From Microbacterium sp. nov. GSS16 (GTDB taxonomy: Bacteria > Actinomycetota > Actinomycetes > Actinomycetales > Microbacteriaceae), in NCBI RefSeq assembly GCF_028198145.1, contig NZ_CP116338.1, positions 372,001 through 436,000 of the forward strand: 64,000 bases of DNA, written 5' to 3'. Shown here one piece after another: positions 55,026 through 64,000 of the stretch (position 1 is its first letter; each line of letters starts with the position of its first letter). Position numbers and translations under genes: made by a program. The notes under the pieces were generated by a model. The model was not told where the DNA came from. It worked only from the letters and a program-made list of their open reading frames with translations, and ran no database searches.

Positions 55026-56633
55026 TCAGCACTCGATGACGTTCACCGCGAGGCCCCCCTCGCTGGTCTCCTTGTACTTCGTCGACATGTCGAGCCCGGT
55101 CTGACGCATCGTCTCGACCACCGCATCCAGCGAGACGTAGTGATGGCCGTCGCCGCGCAGTGCGAGACGGGCGGCTGTGACGGCGGTGGACGCGGCGATC
55201 GCGTTGCGCTCGATGCACGGAATCTGCACGAGCCCGCCGATCGGGTCGCAGGTGAGACCGAGGTGGTGCTCCATGGCGATCTCGGCGGCGTTCTCGATCT
55301 GCCGGACGGTTCCGCCCATCACCGCAGTGAGGCCACCCGCCGCCATGGCGCAAGCCGAGCCGACCTCGGCCTGGCAGCCGCCTTCGGCGCCCGAGATCGA
55401 TGCGTTCGCCTTGAACAGCGACCCGAGCGCGGTGGCGGTGAGCAGGAACCGGCGGATGCCTCGGCGGCGATTCGCCTCGGCCAGCGCGTCGACCTCACCG
55501 TCCGGGGAGGTCGGGCCCTTCGACAGACTCAGGGACCCAGAGGAGGCCGGGCCCGTCGGCAGGCTCAGGGCCCCAGAGGGGGTGTCCAGGGCCCCAGAGG
55601 AGGCCGTCGAGCCGGCCGGGGAGGCCGTCGAGCCGTCCGACGGTCGGAAGCCGAGCAGGGCACTGCCGACCAGTTCGCCGTGTGGGGTGACCGCGTTGCC
55701 GACTCCCAGACCGGAGTCGGCGAGAAAACGCCACCAGTACATCGCGACGGCTGGCAGGATGCCCGCCGCGCCGTTGGTCGGGGCGGTGACGACGCGCCCG
55801 CCGGCCGCGTTCTCCTCGTTCACCGCGAGGGCGAAGGCACCGAGCCATTCGCCGGGAAGCGCCGGATGCCCGTCGGCTTCGACCGCCTCGAGCTGCTGGC
55901 GGATGTCACCTGCGCGACGCTTCACCTTCAGGATGCCCGGCAGCGTGCCCTCCGAGTGCAGCCCTGCGTCGACGCAGGCGGCCATGGCATCCCAGATTGC
56001 GTCGAGGCCGGCCGCGACCTGCTCTTCGGAGCGCACCGCCATCTCGTTCGCGCGGGCGATCTCGGCGATCGACATCCCCGTCTCGTCACAGAGCGTGAGC
56101 AGCTCCTCGGCGGTGTCGTACGGATAGGGCTGGGGGGCTGCGGTCACACGCACCTCTTCGCCGTCGCGACGGATGAAACCGCCGCCGACGGAGTAATAGG
56201 TCTGCTCGAGCACGACTGCGCCGTCGGCGTCGAGGGCGTGCAGGGTCATCGCGTTGGGGTGACCGGGCAGGCGCGTGCGAGGCACGAACGCGATGTCGTC
56301 CTTCGCGAACGAGATGCGGTGCTCGCCCGCCAGCAGCAGGTCGCGCCCCTCCGGCCAGCGGCTCCACAGCTCGCGCACGTCGTCGGGGTCGCAGGTCTCG
56401 GGGTGCAGCCCCTGGAGGCCGGCGACGACGGCATCCGGCGTGCCGTGTCCGAGCCCGGTCGCACCCAGCGAGCCGAACAGCTCGCATCGCACCCGCAACA
56501 CGTCGCCGAGCAGGCCTTCGACCTTCAGCCGATCCGCGAAGTCGACGCCGGCGCGCATCGGACCGACGGTGTGCGAGCTCGAGGGCCCCACACCGATGGA
56601 GAACAGGTCGAAAGCCGAGACGTACGCAGTCAC
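55026..56633 (-). CDS. sdaA: L-serine ammonia-lyase (single-chain, 4Fe-4S type) with repetitive insert
   Basis: 535 residues, about 75 longer than usual. It deaminates L-serine to pyruvate. The beta part starts FDLFSIGVGPSSSHTVGPMR; iron-sulfur cysteines are in GGCQAEVGSACAMAAGG, GLTCDPIGG and VQIPCIERNAIAA. Residues about 331-380 are a Ser/Gly/Pro-rich insert of repeated units (SGSLSLSKGPTSP, SGALSLPTGPAS, SGALDTPSGAL). The DNA under the insert (55513-55538) is the dispersed repeat type GGTCCCTGAGNCTGTCGAAGGG, so the gene has taken in repeat DNA in frame. The GTG start 56633 lies near GGAGAG. Confidence 0.93.
   Translation of the reverse strand: MTAYVSAFDLFSIGVGPSSSHTVGPMRAGVDFADRLKVEGLLGDVLRVRCELFGSLGATGLGHGTPDAVVAGLQGLHPETCDPDDVRELWSRWPEGRDLLLAGEHRISFAKDDIAFVPRTRLPGHPNAMTLHALDADGAVVLEQTYYSVGGGFIRRDGEEVRVTAAPQPYPYDTAEELLTLCDETGMSIAEIARANEMAVRSEEQVAAGLDAIWDAMAACVDAGLHSEGTLPGILKVKRRAGDIRQQLEAVEADGHPALPGEWLGAFALAVNEENAAGGRVVTAPTNGAAGILPAVAMYWWRFLADSGLGVGNAVTPHGELVGSALLGFRPSDGSTASPAGSTASSGALDTPSGALSLPTGPASSGSLSLSKGPTSPDGEVDALAEANRRRGIRRFLLTATALGSLFKANASISGAEGGCQAEVGSACAMAAGGLTAVMGGTVRQIENAAEIAMEHHLGLTCDPIGGLVQIPCIERNAIAASTAVTAARLALRGDGHHYVSLDAVVETMRQTGLDMSTKYKETSEGGLAVNVIEC
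55494..55640. repeat. Dispersed-repeat DNA inserted in frame within sdaA
   Basis: Two diverged copies, 39 bp apart, at 55513-55538 (contains CCCTTCGACAGACTCAGGGA) and 55552-55577 (contains CCCGTCGGCAGGCTCAGGG), with further CCAGAGG and GAGGCCGTCGAGCCG duplications up to 55640. This motif type is widespread between genes of Micrococcales genomes; here it is inside a gene. Confidence 0.65.
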
Positions 56634-56736
56634 CTCTCCAGCCTACGTCCGCCCGGTCTTCTCGGGGCCGCAGACATAGCGCAACCGGCTCGGCCCCAGA
56701 GCTTCCGGCGGCATGTCCCAGCTGCATTGGAAAGGC

Positions 56737-56768
56737 GAAACCCCCGCCGCTTCCGCGACGGGGGTTTC
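56737..56768 (-). terminator. Terminator hairpin after tRNA-Arg
   Basis: A 10-bp stem (56737-56746 with 56759-56768, GAAACCCCCG/CGGGGGTTTC) with a 12-base loop, 20 bases past the tRNA 3' end. On the minus strand it is followed by T-rich sequence. Confidence 0.75.
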
Positions 56769-56788
56769 AATACTGTCTCAACACAGTG

Positions 56789-56861
56789 CGCGCCCCGAGG
56801 GACTCGAACCCCCAACCTTCTGATCCGTAGTCAGATGCTCTATCCATTGAGCTAGGGGCGC
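56789..56861 (-). tRNA. tRNA-Arg (anticodon ACG)
   Basis: On the minus strand a 73-nt cloverleaf folds completely: acceptor GCGCCCC/GGGGCGC, D-arm GCTC...GAGC, anticodon arm TCTGA-CTACGGA-TCAGA with anticodon ACG, and T-arm with TTCGAGT. The discriminator base is G. CCA is not encoded. Confidence 0.95.
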
Positions 56862-56934
56862 ACGGCCCGCTCAGCGGGCCGAAGAACAGCCTACAACACG
56901 TTTCGGCGAGAAGTGAAATCGGGTCGGAGCAGGC

Positions 56935-57567
56935 TCACGCCCGGCGTGTCCAGAGTGCGCGCTTGCCGTCTCGCTCGGCCCGAGATGTGTCCTTCTCCGC
57001 TGCCTTCTCAGCCGCCTTCTCCCGTTTGCGGCGGGCGCGCTGCTCCGACGACAGCGCCTGCAGATCGACGAGTTTGAGCGCCTGCATCCGAGCCTCGCGC
57101 ATCTGCTCGTACTCGGGATCCTGATCGGCGCGCATCCCCTCGACGCGCAGCCGACGATCGAGATTGCTGCGCACATCGGTCCACGCCGCGGCCCTCGCCT
57201 CCTCCACGAGCGCTCGCAGCGCCTCGGGATCGTCGGTCATCTCGCGCAGATGTGTGGCGACGCCGAGCGACTGCTTGGCGCGGCGCCGCAGGTTTCGCAC
57301 GTCCCGGTCGCGGTAGTCGTGAGTGCCGTGCGGGTCGGAGTGCCGGCCACGCGCGCGCTTGCGCAGCGCCGTGAGGTGCTCTGCGGCCTGCTCGGACTCG
57401 TCGGCCATCGCGCGCAGCGCGACCCGTGCCTCGTCCATGTAGTGGTCGATCTCGAAGGTGCCTCCCTGCGCGATCGTCCCGACCAGAATCTGGTTCTTCA
57501 CGGTCAGCCGAACGGCCGCCGTGGCGATCGCGACGCCCTCGGCGACGGCATCAGCTGTTCGTCCCAC
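56935..57567 (-). CDS. Conserved hypothetical cytoplasmic protein, coiled and basic
   Basis: 210 residues, no membrane segment. The N-terminal part has hydrophobic beta/alpha sequence (RLTVKNQILVGTIAQGGTFE), the middle is Arg-rich helix (HLTALRKRARGRHSDPHGTH) and the C-terminus Lys/Ala/Glu-rich coil (RKREKAAEKAAEKD). GTG 57567 is chosen because GGGAGG lies five bases before it; in-frame starts exist up to 57606. Family not recognised. Confidence 0.75.
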   Translation of the reverse strand: MGRTADAVAEGVAIATAAVRLTVKNQILVGTIAQGGTFEIDHYMDEARVALRAMADESEQAAEHLTALRKRARGRHSDPHGTHDYRDRDVRNLRRRAKQSLGVATHLREMTDDPEALRALVEEARAAAWTDVRSNLDRRLRVEGMRADQDPEYEQMREARMQALKLVDLQALSSEQRARRKREKAAEKAAEKDTSRAERDGKRALWTRRA

Positions 57568-57621
57568 GAGTACCTCCCGCATCGAGCGTACCGGCACCCC
57601 ACCCACAGCGGTGGGGTGGCT

Positions 57622-58281
57622 TCATTCGCGCGGAGCGGATGCCCCGAACATGCGCTCGTGAGCGGCCGCCCGTCCCTCGGCGAGATGCTCGGGAACCAGA
57701 CGGCGCAGGGCCTCGACATCACGCGCGCGGATCGCGTCGAGGATCTCGCGGTGGGTCGACGCCATGTCGGCGAGGTCGTCATGCTGCCCGAACAGCCAGC
57801 GCAGCCGGGTGACGAGGGAGGCCGCAAGCTCGACGAGCATCGCGTTCTGCGACAGACGGACGACCGCCATGTGGAACGCCGTAGACGCCTGGCGTGCGGA
57901 TTCGATGTCGTCGAGCGCGGCTGCTGCGGCCTCCTGCGCGACGAGCGACTCGAGCAGTGCGATGCCCGCCTCATCGACGCGCTGGGCGGCGAGCACGAAC
58001 GACAGCGTCTCGAGCGCTTCTCGGACTTCGAAGAAGCCCTGCAGGTCGTGCGGTGAGAACTCGCGGACCGTCGCTCCGCTGCGCGGACGTGCCACGACGA
58101 TCCCGTCGGCGACCAGCGCCTTGATGGCCTCACGCACCGGCAGCCGTGACACCTGCAGCTCGGCCGCGATGTCGCGCTCGACCAGTCGCGACCCCGGCGG
58201 GCGTCGGCCCGACATGATGTCGTCCCGGAGCGCATCGGCCACACGCTCTGATTCGAGGCCCGACATTCCACCCAACGGCAT
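57622..58281 (-). CDS. GntR/FadR-family regulator with FCD domain
   Basis: 219 residues. The winged helix reads VADALRDDIMSGRRPPGSRL, LQVSRLPVREAIKALVADGI, with the wing ARPRSGATVREFS. The FCD ligand-binding domain follows, with the metal/ligand His residues in ASTAFHMAVVRLSQN and MASTHREILDAIRARD. FCD regulators respond to organic acids or amino acid derivatives. ATG 58281 or 58266 are possible starts. It is next to and probably regulates the MetP/MetS transporter. Confidence 0.9.
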   Translation of the reverse strand: MPLGGMSGLESERVADALRDDIMSGRRPPGSRLVERDIAAELQVSRLPVREAIKALVADGIVVARPRSGATVREFSPHDLQGFFEVREALETLSFVLAAQRVDEAGIALLESLVAQEAAAAALDDIESARQASTAFHMAVVRLSQNAMLVELAASLVTRLRWLFGQHDDLADMASTHREILDAIRARDVEALRRLVPEHLAEGRAAAHERMFGASAPRE

Positions 58282-58343
58282 GATCGGATTCAACCACCAC
58301 CCGGCCGATTCGGCCAGTGTTCCGGCATTCCGGCAGGCTCTCC

Positions 58344-58478
58344 TCAGAGCTCGACGGGAGGCGCCGGTTCGTCTTCGACGGCCTCGGGATGACGCACGAG
58401 GTTCGCGACGGCGAGGGCGAGCCCGCCCCATACGGTGACCATCGCGACGATCATCATGACGACGGCGGTGGGGGTCAT
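58344..58478 (-). CDS. metS: MetS-like small subunit of an NSS transporter
   Basis: 44 residues: a single helix (TPTAVVMMIVAMVTVWGG, then LALAVANLVRHPE) and an acidic/proline tail (VEDEPAPPVEL). This is the size and style of MetS, the small subunit required by the methionine/alanine importer MetP in Corynebacterium. Its ATG overlaps the transporter stop by four bases (ATGA at 58475-58478), which decides the start. Confidence 0.88.
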   Translation of the reverse strand: MTPTAVVMMIVAMVTVWGGLALAVANLVRHPEAVEDEPAPPVEL

Positions 58479-60094
58479 GACCGCGCTCCCTTCTGGCGGG
58501 CATCCGCCACGGCGATGCTCCCGGTCTCGGCATCCGGTTCGTAATCCTCGACGACGAGGAACTCGTCGTACTCAGGATCATCCTTCGCGTGCGAGCGGCT
58601 GCTCCACGGCAGCAGCGACAGCATGATCGCGAACACGATGATCGCGACCACCATCCCCCACCCGAAGATCGCCAGGAACCAGAGCGGATAGCCCTCGTAC
58701 GGTGTCGTGACCTTGGTGATGATCTCGCTGATGAACAGGTAACCGAGCACGACCGGGGCGAGCGCCCCCACCAGCAGCATCCAGACCCACCCGAGCCGGA
58801 AGCTGGAGCGCTTGTTGAGGTGCTCGCGCAGCACCGGCAGCTTGCGCAGGATCCAGGCGACGAGGATGACGGCGACCAGCGCCACGACCATGATGCCGAA
58901 GGCGTTGATGAACGCGTCGGTCGCATCGAGCACCTGCAGCGCGGTGGTGGTCGAGAAGAACGCGATCGAGATCAGGGCGACCGGGATGGCCACTGTGAGC
59001 GTGGTGCGCACCCGGCCCCAGCCGAGCTTGTCCTGCAGGGCGGCGACCACCACCTCGAGCACGGAGATGAGGGAGGTGATTCCCGCGAAAACGAGGGCGC
59101 CGAAGAAGAGCACCCCGAGGATCGAGCCGCCGGTGGCCTGCGAGACGATGGTCGGGAAGGCGATGAACGCCAGCCCGATGCCCGATGATGCGACGCCCGA
59201 GACGTCGGTGCCCTGCGCCTGGGCCATGAACCCCAGGGCGGCGAACACGCCGATGCCGGCGAGGATCTCGAAGCCGGAGTTCGCGAAGCCCACGACGAGA
59301 CCGGAGCCGGTGAGGTCGGTCTTGCGCTTCAGATATGACGAGTAGGTGACCATGATGCCGAAGGCGACCGACAGCGAGAAGAAGATGTGGCCGTACGCCG
59401 ACGCCCACACGCCGGGGTCGGCGAGCGCCTCCCAGTTCGGGGTGAAGAACGCGTTGAGCCCGTCCATCGCTCCCGGCAGGAACAGGGCCTGCACGACGAG
59501 CGTGGCGAACATGAGCGTCAGCAGCGGCATCAAGATCATGTTCGCGGCGCCGATGCCGCGCTTGACGCCCAGCGCCATGATGATGATCACGACGAGCCAC
59601 ACGCCGATGAGTGGGATGCCCACCTGCGGCACGAACTCGAGCGAGACGCCCTTCTCGATGTCGCCCATCTGCAGGAAGTCGGAGAAGAAGTAGTCCTGCT
59701 CGTTGCCCTCGCCCCAGGTGATCTGGGCCGAGAACCAGGTGTACATCGCGGCCCACGCGATGATCACGGCGTAATAGGTGGCGATCACGACGCAGATCAG
59801 CACCTGCCACCAGCCCAGCGGCTCAGCCGCGCGGCTCATGCGCCGGAACGCCAGCGGCGCGGAGCCGCGGAAGCGGTGCCCGATCGCGTAGTCGAAGAAC
59901 AGCAGCGGGATGCCCGCGGTCAGCAGTGCGCACAGGTAAGGGATGAGGAACGCGCCGCCGCCGCCTTCATAGGCGACGTACGGGAACCGCCAGATGTTGC
60001 CGAGCCCGACCGCGGATCCGATCGCCGACAATATGAAGACGTTGCGCGATCCGAAGGCCTCGCGTCTCTTGGTCTGCGCCGGTGCATTCGCCAT
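58475..60094 (-). CDS. metP: Sodium-dependent NSS-family amino acid importer (MetP-like)
   Basis: 539 residues with about 12 helices. The first helices carry the NSS signature IGSAVGLGNIWRFPYVAYEG, where the unwound helix binds sodium and substrate. GGGAFLIPYLCALLTAGIPL follows. Paired with the MetS-like subunit, it most likely imports methionine and/or alanine with sodium; the substrate is inferred from the pairing. ATG 60094 lies after GCCTCGG with a moderate ribosome site. Confidence 0.92.
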   Translation of the reverse strand: MANAPAQTKRREAFGSRNVFILSAIGSAVGLGNIWRFPYVAYEGGGGAFLIPYLCALLTAGIPLLFFDYAIGHRFRGSAPLAFRRMSRAAEPLGWWQVLICVVIATYYAVIIAWAAMYTWFSAQITWGEGNEQDYFFSDFLQMGDIEKGVSLEFVPQVGIPLIGVWLVVIIIMALGVKRGIGAANMILMPLLTLMFATLVVQALFLPGAMDGLNAFFTPNWEALADPGVWASAYGHIFFSLSVAFGIMVTYSSYLKRKTDLTGSGLVVGFANSGFEILAGIGVFAALGFMAQAQGTDVSGVASSGIGLAFIAFPTIVSQATGGSILGVLFFGALVFAGITSLISVLEVVVAALQDKLGWGRVRTTLTVAIPVALISIAFFSTTTALQVLDATDAFINAFGIMVVALVAVILVAWILRKLPVLREHLNKRSSFRLGWVWMLLVGALAPVVLGYLFISEIITKVTTPYEGYPLWFLAIFGWGMVVAIIVFAIMLSLLPWSSRSHAKDDPEYDEFLVVEDYEPDAETGSIAVADARQKGARS

Positions 60095-60147
60095 GCTCCG
60101 AGGCTACCGGAGAGGCGAGACGACGACAGCCGGCCTCGCCGCCGAGC

Positions 60148-60375
60148 TCAGTCGGAGCGAGGTGCGTCTGCGGGGTCGTCGGCACCGTCCACGCCCGGCC
60201 CGGGGCCAGGGCGCACGGCTGCGGTGTCGGCGACGTCAATGCGCACATTGCCGTCGTGCTCGGTCACCTCGATGCGCGGTGCCGCATCGGCCTCGGTGGA
60301 GTGCTCCGCGCGCAGGAACTGGTCGCGCAGCTTCTGCTCGTGGGTCATGTCGGGATCGTGAGCGCTGTCGGACAT
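60148..60375 (-). CDS. Small acidic hypothetical protein
   Basis: 75 residues, acidic, no membrane segment: DMTHEQKLRDQFLRAEHSTE, then RIEVTEHDGNVRIDVADTAA and a Pro/Gly/Asp tail. ATG 60375 is one possible start, without a strong ribosome site. Family unknown; coding is likely but not certain. Confidence 0.5.
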   Translation of the reverse strand: MSDSAHDPDMTHEQKLRDQFLRAEHSTEADAAPRIEVTEHDGNVRIDVADTAAVRPGPGPGVDGADDPADAPRSD

Positions 60376-60537
60376 GCTCAGGATGATGCCCCTCGGCCGC
60401 TGCGGCAAGGAGGCCCTGGCGGGTCGACTGGCGGAGTGGTAGGGGCCAGGATCCGTCGGCGCGGCGCCACGATCGGCGCCATCGCTATGGGCGCAGCCCC
60501 GCCTCGGGCTGCGCCGGGTGCGGCTCGTCCTCATCCG

Positions 60538-61065
60538 CTACCCCGCCCGACGGGCTTCGTCGGCAAGGTATCGATACCCGAACGTCGGGTCGTCATGATG
60601 CGCGTCATGCAGCGCGTTGATCCGATACGCGCGGAGCACGTCCGCGTCCCGGACAGCGGCGTTGCGCCACCGGCAGTAGGGCTGTCTTGCGAGCTTGAGG
60701 ACCCGGCACGACACCGTCACGGGAATCCCCGCTTCGGCGAGCTCAGCAACGAGCGGGTTCGTCATTTTGGGGGCCACCAAGGTGCAGGTTCGCCTGCGAC
60801 AGATACGCCGCCGCACGGGGGAGGACCTCGTTCTCCTGCTCCAGCAACCGGATCCGCTTCTTCGGCTCCGAGCCTCGGCCGCGTCCCCAGCAGTCTGGCC
60901 GGGACGATTGCCGTCTTCGAAATCGGCCTGGCGGAGCCAGTTCTGCAGGGTTGCTTCACTGATCCCGAAGTCGGTGGCGATCTGTTTGATGGCGACGCCG
61001 CTCTCGCGGCTGCGAGCGACCGCGACAACGTCTTCGCGGAACTCTCTGGGATAGGGACCGGGCAT
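60538..61065 (-). pseudogene. IS3-family transposase remnant (frameshifted orfA and truncated orfB)
   Basis: The start GPYPREFREDVVAVARSRES is IS3 OrfA with its HTH (VAIKQIATDFGISEATLQNW). After AGDAAEARS the reading frame slips: the leucine-zipper part KKRIRLLEQENEVLPRAA is in another frame. The OrfB beginning (NPLVAELAEAGIPVTVSCRV) is then seen, ending early at DEARRAG with no catalytic core. ATG 61065 follows GGGAGGATG. No inverted ends are visible. It is a dead fragment. Confidence 0.85.
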
Positions 61066-61271
61066 GATGACATCCTCCCCGCCAGCGCCTCCCGGCACTA
61101 ACGATCAGTTGTCACCAGTTCGTTCCTCACGCCCTGTGCAGTCCTGCGTACTCCTTTGTTAATGGGAATGATCTCTCCACTCTCCCGCCGGGCGATGTCA
61201 GCGCCTATTGCCCGAATGGCTGTGGCACGTGTCGATTCGTCCGTCTGCCCTCGTACGTTGCATCCCACACA

Positions 61272-61305
61272 AAGCGACCCGGCCTGAGAACAGACCGGGT
61301 CGCTT
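61272..61305 (-). terminator. Terminator hairpin after the MFS pseudogene
   Basis: An 11-bp perfect stem (61272-61282 with 61295-61305, AAGCGACCCGG/CCGGGTCGCTT) with a 12-base loop lies just past the 3' end of the minus-strand transporter remnant. Confidence 0.7.
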
Positions 61306-61331
61306 CACTTAGCGGGGACGTGACGTCCGTG

Positions 61332-62539
61332 TCACCGCACGGAGGCCTTCTCTCGCCTGCTTTCCCGCATGGCACGCTTCACCGTCTCCGGAGCGAGGGC
61401 CGCGCAGGTGATGGTCACCACGCACAATCCAGAGAAGTACACGATGACCCAGATCGGGCTGCCGCCGCCGGCGTCGAGGAGCGCTGTCGCGACCAGCGGC
61501 GCAATGCCACCGGCAAGGATCGATCCGAACTGATACCCCATGGAGGCACCGCTGAATCGAGACTTGACGGAGAACAGTTCGCTGAAGAACGCAGCCTGAG
61601 GTCCGTACATGGAGTTGTGGAAGACGGCCACCGATGAGGACTGCCGCAGTGGCAAGCCCCGCCACCTTTAGGTCGGTGAGCACGAAGTACAGCGGGAAGA
61701 ACACTAGACTGCCGATGGCACCGAATAGGTAGACCGGTCGGCGGCCGATACGGTCCGACAGCGCTGCCCACAGCGGGACAGCCAACAGCCCCACGGCCGA
61801 TGCGATGAGAACCGAGAGCGTTCCCTGGCTACGGCCTTCATCGCCCCACACGCGGATGATGTAGACGATGGAGAACGTCGTGTAGAGGTAGAACGCGGCG
61901 TTCTCCGCGAGGCGCATGCCGACAACTAGCCAGATGCCTCGCTGTTCGTTCTTCAACGCTGTGGCGAGAGGGTTGGATGCCGTCTCCCCCGCCTCCGCGA
62001 GCTCCTTGAACTCCTCCGAGTCTTCGAGCTTCGCACGGATGACGAGACCGGTGAACGCCCATCTGGGTGAAGCTCCCGAAGAAGCCTTGCCGTCCTTCTG
62101 GTGCGTGCTCGGTGGAGATGACCGCCGCGCCCGCCCATTCCGCTCCGGCCCCGAAGCCTTACAACAGCCGGAGCACGGTGAGAAGGATCGGCGCTGCGAT
62201 CCCGATCTGGTTGAACGTGGGAAGGAAGCCCATCGCGAGTGTGGCGACGCCCATGATGACGAGCGAAAGCACGAGCATCGGCTTACGTCCGATCTTGTCG
62301 CCGTAGTATCCGGCGAACAGCCCTCCGAACGGCCGGGCAACGAAACCGACCGCGTACGTGAGGAACGCCAGGAGAAGCGCGATGCCCGGCTCCTGCTCAG
62401 GGAAGAACAACCGGCCGAACACTCCTGTCGCGGCGAGGAGGCCGAAGATGTAGTAGTCGCACCACTCGATGGTGGTGCCCACGAAGCTCGCGATGGACAC
62501 CTTCCACGGGATCTTGCGGTCGTGAGTAACAGACGTCAT
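61332..62539 (-). pseudogene. MFS transporter (MHS-type metabolite:H+ symporter), broken
   Basis: The first third is intact from ATG 62539 (IPWKVSIASFVGTTIEWCDY, then ARPFGGLFAGYYGDKIGRKP), typical of MHS symporters. A TAA at 62159 cuts LRLL|GFGAGAEWAGAV where a Gln codon is expected. Soon after FFGSFTQMG the frame changes and a stretch of helices is missing before VIRAKLEDSEEFKEL. A third frame begins near AVFHNSMYGPQAAFFSELF and runs to the normal end at 61332. With a nonsense codon, a deletion and frameshifts, it cannot make a working transporter. It probably once imported the substrate of the neighbouring dehydrogenase. Confidence 0.85.
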
Positions 62540-62588
62540 TGTTTGGTTCCTTATCTCCGGTGCCCTCCATTTGGCACGACGAATGAGC

Positions 62589-62607
62589 GCCGACGACCGT
62601 CGTCGGC
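62589..62607 (-). promoter_or_regulatory. Short hairpin between the dehydrogenase and transporter remnants
   Basis: GCCGACGA-CCG-TCGTCGGC (62589-62596 with 62600-62607), an 8-bp perfect stem with a three-base loop between the two minus-strand genes; possible attenuator or processing site. Confidence 0.35.
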
Positions 62608-62629
62608 GCACGTTGGCCACGGTTAGCCC

Positions 62630-64000
62630 CTACCAGTCGACGGCGATGTACTTCTGCTCGAGGTACTCGAGTACTCCCTCGTGCGCTCCTTCTCGTCCGA
62701 GACCGCTCTGCTTCGAACCGCCGAACGGTGCTGCGGCGTCGGATGCGATGCCACGGTTCACGGCGACCATTCCGCTGTCGAAGGCTCGCGCGACCCTCAT
62801 GGCTCTGCCGAGATCTGCACTGTAGACGTACGAGATGAGTCCGAAGATTGTGTCGTTCGCTCGCGCGATGGCTTCGGCCTCGTCAGCGAACGTGGCGATT
62901 GCCGCGACGGGTCCGAAGATCTCTTTCTGGATGATCTTGGCGTCTGCGGGGACTTCCACCAGCACCGTCGGCGGATAGAAGTGCACGACGGTGGGCACCT
63001 CCGTGCGTTGCGTGATTCGCCGTGCGCCGCGGGCGATGGCATCGTCGACCAGCTCTCGCACCTTGTCGACAGATTCCTGGTTGACCAGGGGCCCGATGTC
63101 GGTGGCTTCCTCATGGCCCGGTCCCACCGTGAGCGCATCGAACCGTGCAGCCAGTTCGAGTGCGAACGCCTCGGCGATGCTGTCGTGGACGAGGAACCGG
63201 TTCGCCGCGGTGCAGGCTTGTCCGCCGTTGGGCAACTTCGCGACCATGGCCCCGTCGAGCGCGTCGGCGAGGTTCGCATCGTCGAGGACCACGAACGGCG
63301 CGTTGCCTCCGAGCTCCATCGCCGGGCGAACGACCGTCTTCGCCGCTTCTGCGAGCAGAACTCGCCCGACTTCCGTGGAGCCGGTGAAAGAGAGAACCCG
63401 TACCCGGTCGTCCGCCAGGATTCGTGAGACTGTTCGACCGGCGGAGGTGGTCGGGATGATGTTCACGGTGCCGGCGGGCGCGCCTGCCTCTGCCAGGATC
63501 TGCCCGATGAGCAGTGCCGTGAGCGGCGTTTCCTTCGCAGGCTTCAAGATGGCGGTGCACCGGCTGCGAGGGCGGGAGCGAGCTTGCGGGTGGCCATCGC
63601 TGCCGGGAAGTTCCAAGGCGTCACCAACATCGCCACCCCGACCGGCTCGTACGTGGCGACAATGTCGTTCGCGCCTGATGGAGCCCGAAGGATGTGCCCC
63701 TCCAACCGCACGGCCTCCTCCGCGTACCAGCGGAAGAACTCCGCCGCGTAGGCAGTTTCGTTGCGGGCGTCCGTAAGGGACTTGCCGTTCTCCAACGAGA
63801 TCGTCAGAGCCACCTCTTCGGAGCGTGCCGTCATGATCTCGTACGCGCGCCGGAGCATCTCCGCGCGGTCACGGGGAGAGGTGTTCTTCCACCCGTCCGC
63901 GGCGGCTGCTGCTGCCTCCACCGCCATCAGAGCGTCATCGACTGTGGCGTCGGCGACCTGCGCGAGTTCGCGCCCGTCGGAAGGGCAGTGAACGGCGAAC
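62630..64000 (-). pseudogene. Aldehyde (succinate-semialdehyde type) dehydrogenase, frameshifted, 5' end outside window
   Basis: The frame is open from the window edge (FAVHCPSDGRELAQVADATV) to PALAAGAPPS at 63544, where it stops. The correct continuation (CTAILKPAKETPLTALLIG) is in the next frame and runs to 62630, so one base is missing near 63555. Catalytic residues are otherwise present: MELGGNAPFVVLDD (Glu) and NGGQACTAANRFLV (Cys). Family style is succinate-semialdehyde/glutarate-semialdehyde dehydrogenase. It may be a true mutation or a single-base sequence error; the adjacent broken transporter favours real decay. Confidence 0.8.

Overview
The window is high-GC, densely packed actinobacterial DNA, most likely from Microbacterium or a close relative in Microbacteriaceae. 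The reasons are the GlgX-TreY-TreZ operon, the MetP/MetS transporter pair, the L-serine dehydratase and flotillin neighbourhood, short overlapping genes with GTG/TTG starts, and a dispersed repeat of the type seen in Micrococcales. The taxonomic call is inference from gene content and style only.

Layout. (1) 1-11 kb, chromosomal: the 3' end of a probable FUSC-type membrane protein, a small unknown gene, the glycogen-to-trehalose operon glgX-treY-treZ, then an ABC transporter ATPase/permease pair translationally coupled to a sensor kinase and a LuxR-type response regulator. (2) 11-17.5 kb, accessory: a secreted polysaccharide deacetylase, an ApeA/HEPN-like protein, and two overlapping reverse transcriptase genes that look like a DRT3-type antiphage system. 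The intergenic DNA after the second RT holds strong hairpins and an ACACAC element and is a candidate for the system's non-coding RNA. (3) 17.697-49.891 kb: a complete Tn7-like transposon of about 32 kb. It has TGTCCGA tips, three spaced putative transposase-binding repeats at the left end, four tightly packed ones at the right end, and tnsA-tnsB-tnsC-tniQ inside the right end. (4) 49.9-60.4 kb, chromosomal: MarR regulator, flotillin, HrpB helicase, L-serine dehydratase, tRNA-Arg(ACG), a hypothetical protein, a GntR regulator and the MetS/MetP amino-acid transporter. (5) 60.5-64 kb, decaying: a frameshifted IS3 remnant, a broken MFS transporter and a frameshifted aldehyde dehydrogenase running off the window edge.

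Cargo of the transposon. Nearly everything serves metal, chiefly copper, handling at the cell envelope. An ArsR repressor faces a P1B-4 metal ATPase. A PepSY membrane protein, a DUF5134-like protein, a ferredoxin-type oxidoreductase and a BlaI/CopY-type repressor with an M56 protease precede CopZ, a CopD-CtaG fusion and the CopA copper ATPase. A long minus-strand operon carries a CopC protein, a DsbA-like thioredoxin, a flavoprotein, LspA, a small membrane protein, TlpA/ResA, CcdA, ResB, a zinc ribbon protein, CtaG, Lnt, CcsB and a second CtaG. Together these could pump copper out, bind it outside the membrane, protect or re-metallate the respiratory oxidase and cytochrome c, and keep lipoprotein maturation running. 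Three similar CTAC/GTAG palindromes in front of three copper transcription units suggest one regulon under the BlaI/CopY-type repressor.
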